In this document: positions 25,704-36,135 of the stretch, piece by piece
Numbering within the stretch: position 1 is the stretch's first letter
How the letters are laid out: every line of letters begins with the position of its first letter
NCBI RefSeq assembly: GCF_016906535.1
Contig: NC_057382.1
Coordinates: 1,488,001-1,552,000 of the forward strand
DNA from: Rhizoctonia solani
Taxonomy: Eukaryota; Basidiomycota; Agaricomycetes; Cantharellales; Ceratobasidiaceae
DNA length: 64,000 nt
Reading direction: 5' to 3'
The notes under the pieces: model-generated
Database searches by the model: none
What the model was told of the DNA's origin: nothing
The model's input: only the letters and a program-made list of their open reading frames with translations
Made by a program: the position numbers and the translations under genes

Positions 25704-28700
25704 ATGGTAAAGTATCTAGGTAGCTACCTATTACTTCTTACTGCCACATTGCTTGGAGATGGGGGCGGGAACTTTGGCGTTCAAAGGCGAGCGCTCAGCA
25801 GTACCTCCTTGGATTAGGTATCGGGACGTCACCGGGTAAATCCATTTGAAACATCCGCCGCCCATGCATACCTAACTTTTATCCACAAGCCCAATGTTGA
25901 AACGAATATGATGGGCTATGCCGCTCTCACAAACCGATACTGGCCTTCATATGCGTCAATTCTCTAGAGCATACATCATTGCAACTCCGGGAACCATACT
26001 GCCAAGGATCGCATTCTTTTCGTAAATTCTGACCTTCAATCAGGTGACACCGCTATCCGCAGAGGCGTTCTTGAGCGACTTGAGCAACTTACCTGGTCAG
26101 TGCTATTAACCGTGCGAACTCGGAGGGACGCAACGACTAATTACTCATTCAACCTCAGGGCTCTACAATGAAGCGAATTTTGCTCTTGTTGGAACGCATT
26201 CGAACGCATTCACACGCGGGCGTCGGGGGGTTCTTGAATAACCTGTTACCTCAGCTCACTAGTCTGGATTTGTGAAGCAAACTACGATGCAATCGTTAAT
26301 GGTAAAATCTTGAGGGTTTCACAGTAAAATATATGTGTGCTAATATGTTTTCTGATACAGGAACTGTACTAGCCATTCAAAGAGCTCATGACTCACTTGC
26401 TTGGGAACACTGTCACTAGGGAATACAACTATTCTAGATACTAACATAATCGCTCCCCATTCGCATATGAGGCGAATCCTGCGGAAGAGCGAGCAAAGTA
26501 AGTAAAGTAAGTAAACCCCGTTGTATCCATTTGGTCAGAGACATTAACAATGACCCATAAATTTCCTTCAGATACAAGTATGACCAAGACAAGGTATATC
26601 ATATTCGACCTAATACTGGGCCGCTAACGCTTCTCTTGGTTGCCACATAGGAGCTTCATTTGCTGAAATTCAAGGCCACGAATGGAACTGACCGGGGATT
26701 CTTGAGTTTCTTTGCTGTTCATGGAACCAGTTTATATGAGGTGAGTATTCATCGTCCATCAAATAGCACTCAATCTCAATCATCGATAGAATAATACACT
26801 CGTTAGTACCGATAATAAGGGGATGGCGGCCTACCTTTATGAAGGTCAGTAAATTCAAGTTGGTTATAACTGCCACTTGAGCAATCTTTTCTAGCATACG
26901 CCCAACCGAACGTCCTCCCAGGCAAGAACACATTTATCGCGGGATTTGTGCAAGGTGCGCCTAGCATGACTGCGGGAGCAATCTTTTCTAGCATACGCCC
27001 AACCGAACGTCCTCCCAGGCAAGAAACATTTATCGCGGGATTTGTGCAAGGTGCGCCTAGCATGACTGCGGTGTCTACTCATTCCTAACATCTTTCCCGA
27101 ATATAGCCAATGTTGGAGACACAAGGTAAAGATTGAGTTCAAGCCCGATCTGTTCAACCTCTGACTCAATAATAATATTTTTAACCCAAAGCCCCAACAC
27201 GTATGTCATATTTGTTCCCAACAAAAGCCAGTAGTTTCGTAACTTGTGTTCGTTTTGTAGCCTAGGAGCATACGTGAGAGCCCCGGGCAACCTTGGGACG
27301 GCCAGCCTTGCGAATACCAGAGGTCTACCTGCGGTAACCGGACTCAGGATTGTCATGGACGGTACGCTGGATATCATCAACTCAAACCTCTCCATTTGAA
27401 CCTATTTCGTGAATAGTGGTCCAGGTTTCCGCGTTTCCGATTTCGAATCCAACCTCATTATTGGAACCAACCAGTTCAATGGCGCAAAAACGCTAATGGG
27501 TAGCACACTGCCGGGTGTATCTGGCGCTGTGAGGAGCTTGCATAGCTATGTGAACATGTAGACCCATCTGCATTTTTTCTTATGATACGGGTCTAATATT
27601 TGTTCGATGCAACAGGTCGAACTACTCTTTTGTTTTGGCCAACGGAACAACAGTTGCGACTTGCCCTCCTGCGATGGGTACGCGTCCGTTACAGATGTTA
27701 AGAATCTAAACTGAGCTTCTAATCTATAACAGGATATTCTTTTGCTGGTGGAACAACGCAAGTGATTTCCAATTGACCATAGGCAAATATTAAATAGTCT
27801 GTTTCAAGTGATGGACCTGGAGCATTCGATTTTACTCAAGGAGACAATTCTACATCCCAGTAAGACTGTTGGTTACTTTTGTCTGTTTAAGTTATTAAAT
27901 AAATCACTAGGAACCCCTTCTGGGAGATAGTCAAAGGTCCGAAACGATGACATCTAACGAGCACGTTGACACTTACTCGTGTATGATGTAGGCGCGGTAA
28001 CTGCTCCACCAAACGAAGCACAAAAGGCGTGTCATTATCCAAAACCCATCCTTTTGAACACTGTATGCACACGCTATGGTTTCCTATGAAACATTTAACT
28101 AACACCCAGTAGGGCTACGCCAACACGCCGTATCCATGGCAGCCTTCAATTGTTGATATTCAGATGTTCCGTATTGGCCAGCTTGTCATGCTAATATTTC
28201 CGGAGAATTGACTACCATGGCCGGTAGACGATTGCGGTGAGGTCTTATGGATTCACTTAAAACACGGCTTACTCAACATTTTTCAGTGAGGCTGTCCGCG
28301 CGAAACTCATTTTGAACGGAGTGATTGGAAGTAATGCATACGTTGTTGTTGGTATGTCACACCCCAAACAATCTCCTGCGTCGTATTGACTTGCTCAATA
28401 CAGCCGGTCCTGCGAATACCTACGCTCATTATGTAACTACTCGTGAGGAGTACTCAATTCAGCGTTACGAAGGAGCCTCTACGATCTACGGACCTTGTGA
28501 GCACGCCTGGGTGTATGCGAGGTATTCTTCCTATTGACTAATCTGAAATAGTCACACTCGAAGCATACACCGACTTGTTCACCAAGTATGTTCCATTCCT
28601 TGCGGATAACGTAGCCGGAGCACCCCGCAGGGCCTACTCCAGAGGATTTGACCAAGAAAGCCATTTCACTACAGGTTAGTACCAACTCTCTGATCACTGA

Positions 28701-29366
28701 GCTGATAAGACAAGACATCGTAAATTAGACGGGCGTGGTATTTGATGCTTCACCAATTGGGAAGAGCTTTGGTTCTGTGCTCACGGATGTCAATACAAGC
28801 GCGCCGTACAAGCGAGGTCAGACTGTAACAACCGTTTTTCAAGGTGCCAACCCTCGCGTGAGTCGAACCGCATGCCAATTTCGGGGTGTAAAAGACGATA
28901 ATGACACCTAATTTCAGAATAATCTACGATTGGAAGGTACTTTTATGACAATCGACCAACTCATCGGTAGCACCTGGACAACGGTCCGCACTGACTCGCA
29001 CCCTTCCACCAAATTTGGGTGGTTAAGAACCAATTCGGTGGGCCTTTGGATCAATGCGTCCATATATTTTGGCTGAACTTATTTTTATTTGGTTAGGTTG
29101 GGATACAGCACTGTTACTGCCAATTGGTACGTCCTTACTTGATTAGTTAAACCTGCGTCCCTAATGAAGTTACCATCACTCAGGACGATTGAGACCACAA
29201 CTCCAGGTTGGTTTAATAAGGTTCTCCTTGGTGGTAAAGTACTAACGTTGGTTTGACCTCAATAGCTGGCTCTTATCGCATCACTTACAATGGCAATAAC
29301 AAGCCGCTGATAGGATCTATTGGTTCCTTCACAGGGACATCTTCGACGTTTACTATTTCTGCATAG
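25704..29366 (+). pseudogene. neutral (non-lysosomal) ceramidase, frame disrupted at many sites
   Basis: A signal-peptide-like start (MVKYLGSYLLLLTATLLG) at 25704 leads to family blocks: AQQYLLGLGIG, VETNMMGYAA, DTGLHMRQFSRAYIIATPG, GTHSHAGVGGFLNNL, AIQRAHDSLAWG, RSPFAYEANPAEERAKY, LSFFAVHGTSLYE, DNKGMAAYLYE, GFVQANVGDT, WDGQPCEYQRSTCGN, DGPGAFDFTQGDN, FRIGQLVMLIFPGELTTMAG, NTYAHYVTTREEYSIQRYEG and a C-terminal beta domain ending at TAG 29366. Neutral ceramidases hydrolyse ceramide to sphingosine at a zinc site. As written the frame breaks about ten times: mostly single missing bases (25823-25825, about 25939, about 25998, 26403-26405, about 26448, about 27273, 28202-28203), one extra C (28623-28626), and a 10-bp duplication in the zinc-binding GTHSH motif. 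One small exon is duplicated. Either it is decayed or the base calling is poor. A GC-AG intron starts near 27757. Confidence 0.75.
26879..27071. repeat. 97-bp tandem duplication containing one ceramidase exon
   Basis: Copies begin with GAGCAATCTTTTCTAG at 26879 and 26976. Each contains an acceptor, an exon (60 nt in copy 1, 59 nt in copy 2) and the donor GTGCGCCT. Copy 1 reads AYAQPNVLPGKNTFIAGFVQ in frame. Copy 2 has lost one base (AGAAACATT against AGAACACATT) and is out of frame. Confidence 0.9.
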
Positions 29367-29909
29367 CTATGAGAACCAGTGATGAGGATGTGCAGTGTCA
29401 TGAAATATCTCAAACATGATCAATTACATATTACTATATTTGCTCGCTGGTGTGCTGTCAACGTGCGTGATAGGAATTGACGTGCGAGAGTTACGTTGGA
29501 GAAACGCCGTTTACTTCTCGGTTATCATAGGCTGGGATATTTAGCCTTGGCTAGGTGCTATCAGATAGCTCGATGCAAATTAAAGCATTCCGTTTCCCAG
29601 AGCTGGCTGATTACCGTAAGCATACCTTGGCTTGTGATTCCGTCTTGTCCGCGTTGGACCGAAGGGTGGCATGTGATTGACAGACCCCTCACTTCCCGAC
29701 AACTCCGTCACAATTGCCCACTGTATTCCATGACCTGCTCAAGACGCGACTCCTGCCGGGAGCAATACTCTTGGAGCTAGTATTTGAACAGCTGGACCAG
29801 CTGTGGACTATGTTTAATCTCCTCTCCCTCTCTCTTTCTCCGGGCTTTGCGTTCCCTCTCTATTTAACGGATTAGTCCCCTCTTCTCTCTCTGGGTTGAT
29901 TGAAACACA
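29367..29909. promoter_or_regulatory. carrier-gene promoter with pyrimidine-rich tract
   Basis: No gene is supported here. The last 100 bases before the carrier ATG (about 29820-29895) are strongly CT-rich (CTCCTCTCCCTCTCTCTTTC and a second TCTTCTCTCTCT run). Such tracts are common just upstream of transcription starts in filamentous fungi. The regulatory role is inferred. Confidence 0.45.
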
Positions 29910-31139
29910 ATGTCGAAGAATGGAAATGGAGAAAAGGCAAAGGTCCCCTTTGCGATTCATCTTATCGCAGGTGGAACAGCTGGAATGGCAGAGGCGGTCA
30001 GTACGATTTACCGCCTAGTTTACGATTTCTTACATGGCATTACTACTTATTTAGCTTTGTTGCCAACCTCTGGATACTATCAAAGTCCGAATGCAGCTTT
30101 CACGATCTGGTAGAATGCCAGGAGTGAGTTGGAGACGCCCCCAACAAGATGAGCTACCAACACGATGACCGGCATGCAGATCGTTCGCCGTGAAACGCCT
30201 CTTGCGTTGTACAAGGGTCTCGGAGCCGTACTGAGCGGTATCATACCCAAAATGGCGATCCGGTTTACAAGTTTCGAGGCATACAAGGGGTTCTTGACGG
30301 ACAAACAGACGGGTAAAGCGAGTACCGGCATGGTTTTCATTGGTACGAGTGATCCCCTGCTACTGGGTTAGATCATTTCGGCTGACTGTATACACGCACA
30401 AAACGTAGCTGGTTTGGGTGCCGGTGTCACTGAAGCTGTCGCAGTGGTTACACCTATGGAAGTGGTCAAAATTCGTCTACAGGCACAACAGCATTCGCTG
30501 GCCGACCCTCTCGAAGTCCCACGCTACCGAAACGCCGCGCACGCCGCATATACCATTGTCCGAGAAGAAGGTTTCTCTACACTCTATCGTGGAGTCAGTC
30601 TCACGGCTCTGAGGCAGGCTACGAATCAGGGTATGTGCATGCAGCTCGTAGTTTATCAAAGAATAGATATTTATAGACGCTTGAACCATTTCAGGTGCCA
30701 ACTTTACTGCTTACCAAGAACTGAAGAAAGCAGCACACAAATGGCAACCTGATCTTGTCGATCTTCCTTCGTGGCAACACATGTTAATCGGTCTCATTTC
30801 GGGAGCCATGGGTCCGTTCTCCAATGCCCCCATCGACACAATCAAGACGCGATTGCAAAAAGCGCCTGCTGAGCCCGGTCAGACGGCCTTGGCTCGGATT
30901 ACGGCGATTGGTGCGGACATGTGGAAGCAGGAGGGTGTACGATCGTTCTACAAAGGAATCACGCCCCGAGTGCTGCGTGTCGCGCCTGGTGAGGCTACTA
31001 TTCCATACCAGTAGGGTCAAGTGAACTGACGCATGTTTGTATTATAGGGCAAGCTATTGTTTTTGCGGTCTACGAGCGTGTGAGAAAGGTAATAGAGACA
31101 GTTCGGGGAACGAACTTGGCGGACACGTATTCAGAGTAA
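29910..31139 (+). CDS. SFC1: mitochondrial succinate/fumarate carrier, Sfc1 type (SLC25 family)
   Basis: Three carrier repeats are visible. Repeat 1 starts HLIAGGTAGMAEA and continues after an intron (about 29997-30055) with LCCQPLDTIKVRMQLSRSG, carrying the PxDxxKxR signature, then ALYKGLGAVLSGI. Repeat 2 has AGLGAGVTEAVAVVTPMEVV-KIRLQAQ and STLYRGVSLTALRQATNQG. Repeat 3 has SGAMGPFSNAPIDTIKTRLQ and FYKGITPRVLRVAPGQAIVF. The order and the KAPAEPGQTAL loop match Sfc1/Acr1, which exchanges cytosolic succinate for matrix fumarate and is needed for growth on two-carbon compounds. Four introns are clear. The stretch 30122-30160 after MPG cannot be read through in one frame and hides a very short intron or a one-base error. 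The stop is TAA at 31137-31139. Confidence 0.88.
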
Positions 31140-31439
31140 TGTCAGGTATCCTTACATTTTGTTACATTTTCTTGTGTTATTGTAATAGTGAACTTAGGTC
31201 TATAGCATCATTATTGAAACATTCCTTAAAAGAGGATACACTCTAAGATTCGTGTCTCACACCTTGTCGTATCAAAACATGTTTACAGAAAACGAAAAAA
31301 ACAGGCTCGAACCTACACGCAAAACTGCCAACGCCGGATAGGAAGTTGATGATATGTAAGAATAACAGGACGCAGCTAACGAACACGGTGCCGTAATAAC
31401 ATGCTGATTTTTCAGAGCAAGGCGGACAGACACAACCTT

Positions 31440-32379
31440 TCAGGCAGGAAGTTCGAATTTTTCTCCCTGCATGACGCTAAAACAAGTCAAATGAATTAAA
31501 AAGCAAGGCCTCACTTGAATAGGATGAACATACCGGGTGAAGTACACATAGAAGAAGTCAATGTACAATCCCGTCTGAACTAATCCCGCAACGACCGCAA
31601 TGGGATCTACGGTCCCTTCAGTCCAGTACCTATGACATCATGGGTATAAAATTAAAGTGGGGCGCAGATCAAGTAAAAGACTCACCGGTAGATCCAGTTG
31701 GGGACATAAAGTGCACGGTAAGCCCCAAGAGCTGCGATGTAATGTGTTGTTATGGTCTCGGCTTCACCGGTCCTTTGCAACATGAATAGCTGTGGGAAGA
31801 TGGCGACTGCTTCGAGATAAATGGAGAACGCCCAGAGGATTTCGGATAGTTTGAACTCGTAGTTGAAGATTAGGGCGAGCACCACCGAAGGGCCAACCAG
31901 GTATTCAACCTTGAAAGTGTCAATCGAGGGGTCGGTGGTTGAGCTGCACGTATGTCTGATGGTAAGGACCGGGTACGAGTAATCATATGAGAACGAAATA
32001 AGGACGTACCGATACTTGAATTTCATGAGGTAGAGGGTGTATACACTCGAAGCGATAAAGAAAATCTTCATCAAGGTGTTGTACAACGAAACAAAGTGGA
32101 AGGTCAACAAATCGATATATCGGGTCAGGAACACGGTCACATAGAGTGCCTGTGTCTTGAACGAGATACCTAGGATAAACACAGATCTAAGCAAGAGCCA
32201 CCCCCGCTTTTGTGTGGACATACCTCTGGATGACTTGCTCGTCTGAATTTTGTGAAGTAGAATAAGGATAGACGCAAGATGCGACATATCACCTGAATAT
32301 CACAAAGAACATATGTCAGTAGGCATGGTTCCTCGTAGAGTGTGCATCATTACTCACCGAGGAGCCTAAAGGTATTCAT
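31440..32379 (-). CDS. ERD2: ER lumen protein-retaining (KDEL/HDEL) receptor
   Basis: Six exons encode about 210 residues, normal for the seven-helix Erd2 family. A short first exon (MNTFRLLG, ATG at 32379) splices to DMSHLASILILLHKIQTSKS, then GISFKTQALYVTVFLTRYID, FVSLYNTLMKIFFI, TFKVEYLVGP, LWAFSIYLEAVAIFPQLFML, ETITTHYIAALGAYRALYV, YWTEGTVDPIA and a cytosolic tail ending KFELPA. These blocks are near-invariant in Erd2. It recycles HDEL-bearing ER residents from the Golgi. All splice joints keep the frame and no break was found. Confidence 0.95.
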
Positions 32380-33041
32380 CGCTATTCTGGCTGGCAGAAA
32401 ACGTTGACAGGCCGGTTACTCTTAGGTTCCACTTAGGGAGTACACGATTTATGATAGGATTATCTTCAAACTGGTGGAGCGAACGTCAAGTCGTGCGGGG
32501 AGCGTGGTCTTGAATTATGGATGTGGTCGCGGAGTGACGCTTGGGTTTCGACGTGTTCCTTGGGCGTTACTCGATTACATCATCGAGACCGAGCCACGTT
32601 CTCGGCGCTTACATTATAGATCCGTAAACTTTGAGGGTATCCAAGTCATTCGCTCGAGCAAACCGAGTATACATACCACAGTTGTGAACTTGAACTTTGA
32701 TATTGAGAGAATCTAACGGTCACTTGTTCTATAAATCAATACAGATGAGGTAACTATAAAAGTTACCAGACGCGCATCGCACGCGCGCACACGATTGGCT
32801 TCAATCGTAAGAATTACTTGCGTCGTCCTCTCTACTGGACCTTTTCGGACTGATAAAGATGTAATGCGATGCGGAAGTGCGTTTTTTAAACATGGATAAT
32901 CCGCTTATTACGGAACAGTGCCCGGTGTGACTCTATCGCACGATTCGACTTCTTTGATCCCGCATTGACTCGACATCTCGTAGCGGTAGGTATAATTCGT
33001 CAGCCGGGGTCGAATCTCCTACTCCCCTCCCCAGATCCATC
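32380..33041. other. divergent promoter region (Erd2 / P-loop protein)
   Basis: No gene is supported. The frame at 32474-32716 (+) has no motif. Confidence 0.4.
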
Positions 33042-33782
33042 ATGCCCCCATACGAGAGTGCCGGCCCGTTACTTGGCGACGGCCATGGCCACTACAAAAT
33101 TGCTATTGTAGGAAACAGTGGGACAGGCAAGGTATATTCTACCACCGATGTTACTCATTATAGTTTTGCATACACCTTGTTCTAATCCCTTCATTGTACT
33201 CTGAAGAGTACCTTGTGCAGGGATCTCACAGAGGCTCTCAAAATCCCAGCCCTTTCGCTCGATCATGTTCACTGGAACCCAGGGTGGGTTGAAACGCCCA
33301 AACCCGAGTTCCGAGATCAAGTCCAGCAGTTCATGGACTCCCCCCAGAGGGATGGATAATTGAAGGAAATTACCTCAGCCATATAGGGCCAATTGTACAG
33401 GATGCAGCTACAGACATTTTGTGTGAGCGACTTATTTCTACCGTCACCATACTGATGCTTGAAGTCGCTCAAACAAGGGCTTGACCCCCCTCTGTTGCTC
33501 AATTTTTGGCGCGTCCTACTGCGTACATTCGGAAGAATGCTCAGTTACACCCCACCTTGTGCACCGGGGTGCGACGAAAGTCTAACCAGCGTTTTCGCTT
33601 CGAAAGATAGTATATTGCTTTGGACCCTAACTCACCACCATTTGCAACGCAAACGAAATATACCAAAGTGGGAGAGTCAGTGTGCTGAGAAGGGACAAGG
33701 AAAGTGGAGACGATTCGGCGGGTGGGGCTCTGATCTTGACAATTGGTTGTCCTGGGTGAAACGAAGTATCAAGTCTCCCTAA
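33042..33782 (+). CDS. P-loop NTPase, adenylate-kinase / FlaR (topology-modulation) like
   Basis: ATG 33042 begins MPPYESAGPLLGDG followed by a Walker A loop IAIVGNSGTGK. After an intron (about 33132-33210) come STLCRDLTEALKIPALSLD, HVHWNPGWVETPK, FRDQVQQF, then GWIIEGNYLSHIG and, after a second intron, LDPPLLLNFWRVLLRTFGRM. Similar proteins are annotated as DNA topology modulation protein FlaR-related kinases. A small nucleotide-kinase fold is implied; the substrate is unknown. A one-base shift at the six-C run 33340-33345 is needed to reach GWIIEGNY; one more C restores it. The C-terminal half (HHHLQRKRNIPKWESQ) is basic. The stop ends at 33782. Confidence 0.7.
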
Positions 33783-34122
33783 TTCTGCTTCCTGTAAAAC
33801 ACTTGCTTGGAATTATAGAGTCAGGCGCTAAGCAAATTATAGTGGATATACGCCAGACCTTGGTCACACCATAAAGGTGCACTGGTAATCAAACTGGACT
33901 TAATATCAAATTCCGCTCTTTTGATAGCGGGTAAAAACGAATGCGCATATACATGCATCAAAATTAAAGTCTGGGTTTCCACTGTATTCAAACGTCGAAT
34001 CATATTTGATGGTCATAGCAAAGAACCAATACACAAACTACAAACATTGCACATTCCAGAATAAAATCGAATAACAATAAGAACGAAGGTGAACGAATCG
34101 CTTGATGCGCATCTGCCCAAGC
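33783..34122. other. intergenic, no gene seen
   Basis: Short region between the P-loop gene and the first CaaX peptide gene; no motif. Confidence 0.4.
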
Positions 34123-34233
34123 TCATGCGATTACACAGTATGATCCCGACCCAGATCCACCCGACGTCTCTTGATCTACAGGCTGCTCAGCCTCAGCGGC
34201 GTAGCTGTAAGTGTAGGCAATGCAGGAATCCAT
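34123..34233 (-). CDS. candidate lipopeptide mating-pheromone precursor 1 (CaaX peptide, 36 aa)
   Basis: An intronless frame starts MDSCIAYTYSYAAEAEQPVD and ends in GSYCVIA followed by TGA. CVIA is a canonical CaaX farnesylation box. Basidiomycete pheromone precursors are short, start MD(S/T), and end in CaaX with a Gly/Ser-rich mature region. The paralogue at 35356-35463 shares MDS, YSY, EQP-DQETSGG, GSGSYCVIA and the intronless structure. Conservation at the protein level between two copies in otherwise different flanks supports a real gene. The usual E-R/D-type maturation site 10-15 residues before the Cys is not obvious; DQE-T is the nearest candidate. No STE3 receptor gene lies in the window. 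It could instead be another prenylated small peptide. Confidence 0.65.
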   Translation of the reverse strand: MDSCIAYTYSYAAEAEQPVDQETSGGSGSGSYCVIA

Positions 34234-35355
34234 GAGCGTGATAGGTGTGCTCTAGAGAAGTCGGTGTGCGTAAAGCCAGGTAGAAAAGTACAAGAGAGCT
34301 GGACTACTGAGGAAATATGGCTCTGCGCAAGTTGTGATATATACCTCTCATTTGCTCTTGGGTTGAATTGTTCGGCGGTAGCTTGGAATATGACGAGGGG
34401 ACATTCATCAGATCCAGTATCTGAGAATACAATATGATGGCTATTGTCGCGTGAGAGAGCGTTGCTGAAATCGGGTGCTAGTTACGTTTGATATGATAGA
34501 GGGATGGTGGGTGGACTGCAGTCGAATTAAAGGATCTTCAATGCACGAGTGAGAGCCAGTCGTTTACGCACTAGCGCAATCAAGATGATCTTCGTCCGGA
34601 AGTACAGAATGGGTGCAATGTGCGTCGAAGCAGTGTGTCAATCGATTTGGTCGGGACACTCCGTCCGTGGTGACGACATTGCTATGTGAATTGCTCCGCT
34701 CTATTGTCCTCAGCCGGACTGAGACGATAACGATCAAGCTATGTTTATACACGGCATGTGTCAATCGATTTGGTCGGGACACTCCGTCCACGTGGTGACG
34801 ACATTGCTATGTGAATTGCTCCGCTCTATTGTCCTCAGCCGGACTGAGACGATAACGATCAAGCTATGTATTATACACGGCAGTGCACAATGATAATGAC
34901 TACACAAAGAGGCTTGTCTTCGTACAAAGCAGCAGCGCGCCTGGGTCACATCTATTAGGACTTGCCTGTCCTAATCGAAAGCTAGACTGCAAATGCATTC
35001 GAGGTGAATCGACGCGACCCAAACACCAACTCCATTCCGATCTGGATCCCGGAAAGTTCCATGAAATCCCGGCATCACACACGGCTGAAAGGTACCAGAA
35101 TTTGGCTAGTGCGAACTTTTCCATTGGCTTTGTTTGTCTTCGTTTCAGATCTACTCGTTCAACATCGATATATGCATATACATCTGTATTCAATTTCCAT
35201 ATTCGTATACATGTAAAACATCCAAACCCGTAAAAGTACAATTCTGTTTAATTCATAAGCTCACTATGAGCTGACAAGGTGTCAAGAAAGTGAAAAAAAG
35301 CAATAATAATAAGAACGAATAAAGGCTGGTGTGCTCTTGCGACCTTGTGATCGCT
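34234..35355. other. spacer between the two CaaX peptide genes
   Basis: This is 1.1 kb containing the 123-bp tandem repeat. Opposite-strand frames at 34883-35241 show no motif. No third CaaX peptide was found by eye in this interval. Confidence 0.4.
34616..34885. repeat. 123-bp tandem duplication between the two CaaX peptide genes
   Basis: Copies starting TGTGTCAATCGATTTGGTCG lie at 34634 and 34757. They differ by small insertions (GTCCACGTGG against GTCCGTGG; ATGTATTATAC against ATGTTTATAC). No coding potential is evident. Confidence 0.9.
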
Positions 35356-35463
35356 TTATGCAATAACGCAGTACGACCCGGATCCTCCACCGCTGGTCTC
35401 TTGGTCGATGGGCTGCTCGACTTCGGTAGTGTAGGAATAGGAGTAGACGGTAGCAGAGTCCAT
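35356..35463 (-). CDS. candidate lipopeptide mating-pheromone precursor 2 (CaaX peptide, 35 aa)
   Basis: An intronless frame starts MDSATVYSYSYTTEVEQPID and ends GSGSYCVIA then TAA. It matches the 34.1-kb copy at about two thirds of positions with one Gly/Ser-loop length change. Farnesylation at Cys, removal of VIA and carboxymethylation would be the expected processing, as in other fungal pheromones. A 10-bp microsatellite (TATGAGTAGG three times, 35475-35504) lies just upstream of the ATG, in the presumed leader. The mature N-terminus is not clear. Confidence comes from the paralogue and the perfect CaaX end. Confidence 0.65.
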   Translation of the reverse strand: MDSATVYSYSYTTEVEQPIDQETSGGGSGSYCVIA

Positions 35464-36135
35464 TGCTAGTGGGTTATGAGTAGGTATGAGTAGGTATGAG
35501 TAGGTGTGGTAAGGCAAGTATGCGCAGACGAGAGAGGATGCCCGGTTACTGAGGAGATGACGACTCCCGAGTCGAGTAGCTTTATAGCTCGAGCTGCTCA
35601 CATCGTCTTTTTGTTCTCGACGACTGTGCTGAGGAGAGGGGGAAGGCATTGTAGGCCATGTGGGTGGCCAGAGTAGGAGACGCTATTGTCGACAGCATGA
35701 TTTAGTAATGTGAATAGGGGGTCACGATGACTGACAGAAATGCCTGTGGTCTGCCGGCAAGCTCGCTGAAACGGGCCTAGTGTCCATTGCGGCATATGCA
35801 TGGTTACAGATACCGTAAATTCGCATTAGCTAATCAGATCGCCTCACTTTGAACAATAATACAGTTTATCGAGGATGTTTGGAGGATAGAGATCCTTCGA
35901 GATAGAATACTGTATTCGAATGTAGCTCTAATGGTAGCATGTCCGACACTAAGCTTATATGACACGGTTGTTTTTGAGTGAGATGAGACGACGCAAACGA
36001 TATATTATTATACAGCTTGGGATAGTCCGTCGCGTATATTCAAGATCCAAGGGCGTCCGCGCAAAAGTGCAAAAGTGCAAAAAAAGAAGGAAAGGGGAAT
36101 AACCAAAAAATCACCCAAACGTAGTAAAGAATTAA
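35464..36135. other. intergenic between CaaX peptide 2 and the aspartic protease
   Basis: Holds the CaaX-gene promoter and the protease 3' flank. No gene is supported. Confidence 0.4.
35475..35504. repeat. 10-bp microsatellite, three units
   Basis: TATGAGTAGG is repeated three times without error, 12 bases upstream of the second CaaX peptide start on its coding strand. Confidence 0.9.

Noticed and set aside
30122..30160. Perfect GTGAGT donor in the carrier gene
   Set aside because: The only compatible acceptors give introns of about 25-31 nt, shorter than any other intron in the window; left as unresolved instead of called.
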